From Fragilaria crotonensis (lineage: Eukaryota; Bacillariophyta; Fragilariophyceae; Fragilariales; Fragilariaceae): 29,392 nucleotides of DNA. Of the stretch, positions 24,830-29,392 are shown piece by piece. Every line of letters begins with the position of its first letter. The first letter of the stretch is position 1. The position numbers and the translations under genes are program-made. The stretch is from NCBI GenBank assembly GCA_022925895.1, contig JAKSYS010000734.1:1-29392 (forward strand), in the 5' to 3' direction. The notes beneath the pieces are model-generated. The model made no database searches. It was not told the origin of the DNA and saw only the letters and a program-made list of their open reading frames with translations.

Positions 24830-27800
24830 ATGAGAATTCTCAAAACCAAACTGAAGCGATGGAGTGCAGTATGCTGGTTCTTCAGTGCTCTGATTGTCCT
24901 GACGTCGATCATGTTCGTGCAACTCATGCGTTTCGAACTTGGCAACGTATCTTCAGATTCTCAGGCGATCGCATTGGATACGTTTCATCAAAGCACGTCT
25001 GAGTCGACACGAGTCTCGTTTGATGCCGACGGCAACCGCGTCACAGAACGGATTTATAGGCAGCAAGATCGACCGGATGTCATCAGAACAACTATTGAGA
25101 ATGCGGAGGATATTTTGAACGCGACACTAAATTTGGGACCACAATCGACCTATCAGCATTTGCGGATTCCGAAACGTATCGAGGATCAGAAAACCGAGCA
25201 TAGGAATGCCTCCATGCTTGACCCCGTAATTCTGCCTTCAGATGGTAGCGACGGGATTGATCTGAAATCTGATGTTCTCGTAGAAGATCCAGAGGCCGAG
25301 GCTGAAAATTTCTTTGTGATTGATCCCTTAATTCAGCCTCCGGAACGCGCGAATACGATTGACCTGGAAACTGATATTCCTATCGAGCTTGGAGATTCTT
25401 CGGTGCGGGATCCATTAATCCAACCCTCGAATCGGAGCGAAAAGGTTGATCTAGTATCTGATGTTGAATACTTGGGAGTACTATTGGATGCTGGCCGCCA
25501 CTACTTCCCCGTCGAATGGATCTACCACTTACTGGATCATTTGGAGCTGTTAGGCTTCAACCTCCTGCATTTCAGACTGACTGATGATCAAGCATTTAAC
25601 ATTCGACTCGATAGCCATCCCGAACTGGCTCAACCCGCCAATGGAAGTGGCGGGAAAGTGTACACTCCCACCGAACTTCGCGAGCTGGTGGAGTATGCGA
25701 AATCAAAGGGCATCGTGATCATGCCCGAAGTTAATGTCCCCGGCCACGCCGGTGGGTTCGCTGGAGCTATACCCTGGCTAGTCGTACCGTGTGCAGGGTT
25801 CATCTGCGAAAAAGGATATGGATTGCCGCTCAATGTGAGCCATCCGCAACTACTTCCGATCCTCAAAGACATTTTGATCGAAGTAAAGGAAATTTTCAAC
25901 AACACTCCTTTCTTTCATTTGGGAGGCGATGAGTTGCACATGGCAATGGAATGTTTCGACGAATTGGGTATAGAAATCTTGGACTACGATCGATTTGAAG
26001 CAGACCTTGGGAACATGCTGATTGAAATAGGCATCCCTCATGAACGGGTCGTACGTTGGGAAACGACTGCAGAGATTGGCGAAGAGACTGTTGACGCGCG
26101 AGCCAAGGGGATTGATCACTTTTGGTATTCTCGCCGGTATCAGGAATCTAACGTTACTGTCGCTCCGCGTGTCTTTTGCTCCGAAGGCTTGTACTTTGAC
26201 ACCAACCAAGAGGACGATGCGTGGACAATCTACAATAAGACCAAAAGCATGAGGGTTCATGAATACAAGCCTATCGCAATTATTGCTGGGACTTTTGAGT
26301 TGGGTGTTGACTATTGGGTTGTTCGTAATGTACTCGGGCGCCTACTCGCGGTTGCGATTGGATCGTCAAACGAAAACTACGAGAACGAGCAGGAATTCCT
26401 CGATCGATATGGAACCCTTTGCAAGTCACTTGACTTTCCGGAGGAGATATGTGTTAAACTCGGGGCCCCCATGATTTCCTACGATGCATTCCGAACTGAC
26501 TGGGAAATCACGTCTGGTGATTGGCGCAAGAATATTTGTGATCGGCTTGCTATCGAAGAGATTGTTCCTTCCTTGGTATTTTCTCCCCGCTCGATAGAAA
26601 TCAATCTGAGGGAGGCGAATTCGCAGTTTTGGGATCGTTTCACGGGAGTGGAACCCTACGTCATCCCGACTTTCACTAGTATGATTGCCACAGAAAGTCG
26701 ATTTTCGCAAGGTCACCCTATGCAACGAATCAAACTGCACGCTATTAAACACACTGGCATCATTCTCGATCTCGTCGAGGGTGGCTCCTACAGCGCGGAC
26801 AAGCTGGCGCGCGTCTTGGCAATAGTGGACTATCTCGGAGAATTGAGATTTACATTGGTGCAGCTGCGCGTTATGAACGACTACGGATTTGCCATTCAAA
26901 TAAAAAAATATCATGCGATGTTCTTTGGCCAAAGTGAGGCTTCTTACAAGCCTTGGCCGATGGAGGCGGTTGCTGAAATCGTTCAACAGGCAGCCACGTG
27001 GGGTATCTTGGTTGTTCCGGAGCTGACTGTTGCACATCGTGCCGGAGGATGGTACAGGGCGGCACAAATGATGCAGTGCCCTCGACACCACAGCGAAAAG
27101 GGTAAAGGGCTGACACTTAACACAAGTAGTGGCAATATTCTGCCAGTTCTCTTGTCGGTACTTCAAGAGCTGCGACAAACCTTTTCGAGTCCATACGTTC
27201 ATTTGGGTTATGATGAACGGGAGGAAAGCATGGCCTGCGCCAACGAAGCCCTTGAGGCGGTTGATTTTCAATTGTTTGAGCTCAAGATGGCAAAACTCTT
27301 GCAACTTTTTGAAATTCCTTCAGCCAACGTTTTGCGCTGGGAGAATGAAGAAGGAGTTCATTACGAGCATCGATTTGGCTTGGTCACTCACTATCATAAA
27401 CGATTGCCACCGCTGGGAACGAACGCCAGTGGCTCCTTCATCTCAACTGAACTTGATCTTCATGACGCGCTTTCCAAGCTTGAAACTGCGTGGGACCTGT
27501 ATCAACACGTCCAGAAGTTGGTTGCGCTCCAGCCACTGGGTGTCTTAGCATCAGTGGTCACGTCACGAGATTCGATACTGAAGAGGCTCAACATGCGGCA
27601 GCGTTTATTAGCTGTCTCGATCGGTCTCTCAGTCAATGATTTGGACGAATCGGCCTTTCGAGTCGTCTTCTCAGATTTGTGCAAGGCAGCGAAGAACACC
27701 GGTTGTAAACGGTTCGGAACAATTGAAGACAGAAATGCGCTGGCCGAGCTCATGGACGGTGAACGGAAGCACTTGCACGAGGAAACCATTAAAGACAGAT

Positions 27801-27892
27801 TGGGGAGCATAACAGTCGCAAGACCGAGAGAGGGTATTCTGGTGGAGAGTGGAACGAATACCTACGCGATGCAACGGACGTTGTACCAATAA
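24830..27892 (+). CDS. Membrane-anchored protein with two tandem GH20 domains
   Basis: 1020 aa, uninterrupted. Residues 12-33 (SAVCWFFSALIVLTSIMFVQLM) form a signal anchor after a basic start, so a type II membrane protein with a lumenal or outer body is likely. Three degenerate repeats (DPVILPSDGSDGIDL, DPLIQPPERANTIDL, DPLIQPSNRSEKVDL) precede the first GH20 beta-hexosaminidase-like barrel: LLDAGRHYFP, HFRLTDDQAFNIRL, PEVNVPGHAGGF and HLGGDE, with the catalytic pair D367-E368. A second GH20-like domain (about 640-960) keeps HLGYDE (D795-E796) and the barrel layout (VVPELTVAHRAGGW). It has lost the conserved Arg-His of the first strand (LDLVEGGSY). The first domain may cleave N-acetylhexosamine-containing glycans; the second is probably altered. 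Its start is 110 bp after the retrotransposon. Confidence 0.88.
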   Translation: MRILKTKLKRWSAVCWFFSALIVLTSIMFVQLMRFELGNVSSDSQAIALDTFHQSTSESTRVSFDADGNRVTERIYRQQDRPDVIRTTIENAEDILNATLNLGPQSTYQHLRIPKRIEDQKTEHRNASMLDPVILPSDGSDGIDLKSDVLVEDPEAEAENFFVIDPLIQPPERANTIDLETDIPIELGDSSVRDPLIQPSNRSEKVDLVSDVEYLGVLLDAGRHYFPVEWIYHLLDHLELLGFNLLHFRLTDDQAFNIRLDSHPELAQPANGSGGKVYTPTELRELVEYAKSKGIVIMPEVNVPGHAGGFAGAIPWLVVPCAGFICEKGYGLPLNVSHPQLLPILKDILIEVKEIFNNTPFFHLGGDELHMAMECFDELGIEILDYDRFEADLGNMLIEIGIPHERVVRWETTAEIGEETVDARAKGIDHFWYSRRYQESNVTVAPRVFCSEGLYFDTNQEDDAWTIYNKTKSMRVHEYKPIAIIAGTFELGVDYWVVRNVLGRLLAVAIGSSNENYENEQEFLDRYGTLCKSLDFPEEICVKLGAPMISYDAFRTDWEITSGDWRKNICDRLAIEEIVPSLVFSPRSIEINLREANSQFWDRFTGVEPYVIPTFTSMIATESRFSQGHPMQRIKLHAIKHTGIILDLVEGGSYSADKLARVLAIVDYLGELRFTLVQLRVMNDYGFAIQIKKYHAMFFGQSEASYKPWPMEAVAEIVQQAATWGILVVPELTVAHRAGGWYRAAQMMQCPRHHSEKGKGLTLNTSSGNILPVLLSVLQELRQTFSSPYVHLGYDEREESMACANEALEAVDFQLFELKMAKLLQLFEIPSANVLRWENEEGVHYEHRFGLVTHYHKRLPPLGTNASGSFISTELDLHDALSKLETAWDLYQHVQKLVALQPLGVLASVVTSRDSILKRLNMRQRLLAVSIGLSVNDLDESAFRVVFSDLCKAAKNTGCKRFGTIEDRNALAELMDGERKHLHEETIKDRLGSITVARPREGILVESGTNTYAMQRTLYQ

Positions 27893-27964
27893 CTTAAAGT
27901 TTCACGGCCAGTTCACGATGACTTCAACAGATTTGCATAACACGATGTACATGCTTCTTGATTC

Positions 27965-28822
27965 TTATTGATTTAGCTGGTCGATATCTGTGTACCTCTG
28001 AACGCCGGATACATTATCACGATCCATTGCGCGTACCATAGCGCAGGCCAAGGCCTGGACCGTTACCGGTCTATCGACAAAAGGAAGACCAACAGCGTTT
28101 CCCAAGAAGAATGCACCCACTGGAAGATAGGCCTGTGGTCGGTCCAAAGAATAGATTAACGATGGCCGGACGATAATGGGTCGCAGTGTCGGTTCCATGT
28201 CCAGTAATTTCTTTTCGACCACACGTTTGGCGACCAAGTAGCGTCTCAGCCATTCGGGAGCAAGGTATTTTTCAATTTGAGGGCCTCCCGGCATATCCGG
28301 CCAGCCAGCTTCCGCGGCAGAAGTAAAGCAGAACGGCAAAGGTTTGGTCATGCCCTTTGCATACTCCACAGAAGCATCAATGGCATTGAAGGCAGTCAAC
28401 CTCGTAATCGTGTCATACGTGGAGTTCGTGTCTGGGAGAGATCCCGATCCGGACACTAACACATTGAACTGGCCGAGCCCTGACGCATCATCAAAAAGTA
28501 ATCCTATACAATGAATCACTCCCGTGTATCCACCCTCATCCAAGATTTTGGAGATGGTTTCTCGTGCATCGCCATTGCGATAATCGATCGGAGACGAAGA
28601 CGACAACTCTGTGTCATCAGCCGCGCGTCCTCGACGTGACAAACTGGTAACTTGATAGCCCTCGAGGATAGCCCTTTTGCAGACCGTTTGTCCGAGGAAG
28701 CCTGTCCCTCCCAGTACTAGCAGTTTACCTTTCTTATTGCTGGTGAAGGACATAGTTGCCACTGCATTCGCAGGCACACTTCGCACGCTGGAAGGTTGCA
28801 AGCACTCGCAACTGCGGCGCAT
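27965..28822 (-). CDS. Atypical SDR, Coq11/NDUFA9-like NAD(P)-binding protein
   Basis: 285 aa with an N-terminal Rossmann fold: KLLVLGGTGFLGQTVCKRAI (glycine motif 38-44), VTSLSRRGR after the second strand, and GVIHCIGLLFD on the fourth. FTSAAEAGWPDMPGG, YLVAKRVVEKKLL (the YxxxK of SDRs) and LRPIIVRPSLIYS follow. The set resembles yeast Coq11 and plant or algal relatives, which help ubiquinone or quinone metabolism; the exact role here is inferred. The start may be 28822 or the internal Met at 28751 (MSFTSNKKGK). Just upstream in another frame, MRLALSLFALATCAAVASACNLP (from 28857) looks like a signal peptide with an ASA-type cleavage site. The true N-terminus may therefore be a targeted leader out of frame by one base or spliced. 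The gene is convergent with the GH20 gene, 72 bp between stops. Confidence 0.83.
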   Translation of the reverse strand: MRRSCECLQPSSVRSVPANAVATMSFTSNKKGKLLVLGGTGFLGQTVCKRAILEGYQVTSLSRRGRAADDTELSSSSPIDYRNGDARETISKILDEGGYTGVIHCIGLLFDDASGLGQFNVLVSGSGSLPDTNSTYDTITRLTAFNAIDASVEYAKGMTKPLPFCFTSAAEAGWPDMPGGPQIEKYLAPEWLRRYLVAKRVVEKKLLDMEPTLRPIIVRPSLIYSLDRPQAYLPVGAFFLGNAVGLPFVDRPVTVQALACAMVRAMDRDNVSGVQRYTDIDQLNQ

Positions 28823-29392
28823 GTCGCCAGAGCAAATAATGACAATGCTAGTCTCATTGCCAGATGTTCAGTTAATGCAGATGATGCTGAACCTTTTCGC
28901 CTTTGTGTGGCGATCGCTCCGGCAATTGCATCAATGATCCGAAACACGACAGCAGCTTTCACCGGTATGTGATTCTGCATTTGCTTTTGGGAATCCAATC
29001 AGTTTTTGACACTGTGCTCTTTCTCCGTAGATAAGTGGTATGATGTTTTCGTGAGCTGGAACAAATGGTTTTCTGGCACTGTACTAAGTAGGAGTACAGT
29101 ACTACTACGAACACCTGTACTGGAGTACCAGTTGTGAGTTTGGAGTTAGGACTCCCGTTGTGAGTTGTGAGTTGCGAGTCGTGACTCGTGAGCTGGATGC
29201 GAGAGTCTACTCTGTTAAGGTGAGGGTTTTTGGGTCTTGTCATAAGCACGTCATCGCATATACTTGTACTCGGAGTCAGGGATTGGAAAATAGTTATTAC
29301 TGGTACCGGATACCAAATACCGATGGTATATACCCCCACCAAAACTGAGATTTTCCACGGCCTGGTATCCGATAACTGAATTCATATCGGTA
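28823..29392. other. Upstream region of the SDR gene; repeats; no further gene
   Basis: Besides the possible leader of the SDR gene (28857 leftward), the stretch holds GTGAGTT-like repeats at about 29128-29195. An imperfect inverted repeat lies at 29304-29315 (TACCGGATACCA) and 29363-29374 (TGGTATCCGATA), with some pairing outside it. No supported coding region is seen to the window end. Confidence 0.55.

Overview
The window looks like repeat-rich nuclear DNA from a eukaryotic alga, most likely a pennate diatom. The reasons are a Ty1/copia polyprotein of the type found in diatoms (CoDi-like), many GTAC-rich intergenic tracts, short GT..AG introns, and host-type genes for a GH20 protein and a Coq11-like SDR. 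The species cannot be fixed from the sequence alone.

Layout. (1) 2-3411: a structurally complete DNA transposon with an intact 1043-aa DDE transposase, 12-bp terminal inverted repeats (TIRs) and TA target duplications. (2) 3412-5670: a repeat mosaic with a 0.9-kb fold-back element, 49-, 40- and 57-bp tandem repeats, and a fragment of Helitron-type PIF1 helicase. (3) 5672-8685: a 3-kb pogo-like transposon with 27-bp perfect TIRs, a DDD transposase on the minus strand split by one frameshift, and a second gene on the plus strand facing it. (4) 8686-11136: mostly non-coding, with one small zinc-finger gene near 9945-10462. (5) 11168-24720: a Ty1/copia retrotransposon in minus orientation. Its upstream (right-hand) LTR is interrupted by (6), a 7.5-kb Mutator-like element (17190-24695) with about 490-bp TIRs and a perfect 9-bp target duplication. 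(7) 24830-28822: two convergent host genes, a membrane-anchored protein with two tandem GH20 domains (plus) and a Coq11-like atypical SDR (minus). (8) A short repeat-rich tail.

The Mutator-like element is the most interesting part. One divergent unit encodes Ulp1 (C48) cysteine protease, MuDR-type DNA-binding domain, MULE transposase, SWIM finger, AT-hook and zinc knuckle, in that order, as what seems to be one large protein now broken by single-base frameshifts. The other unit encodes a protein whose C-terminal part carries an HxD...H...R pattern with the spacing of a 2-oxoglutarate/Fe(II) dioxygenase. The leader of that gene holds three hairpins with different stems and an identical 12-nt loop. 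The TIRs carry four copies each of a 14-bp motif.

Several element genes are broken by single-base frameshifts. The GH20 gene and the first transposase, each over 3 kb, are uninterrupted, so element decay is a more likely cause than general sequencing error.
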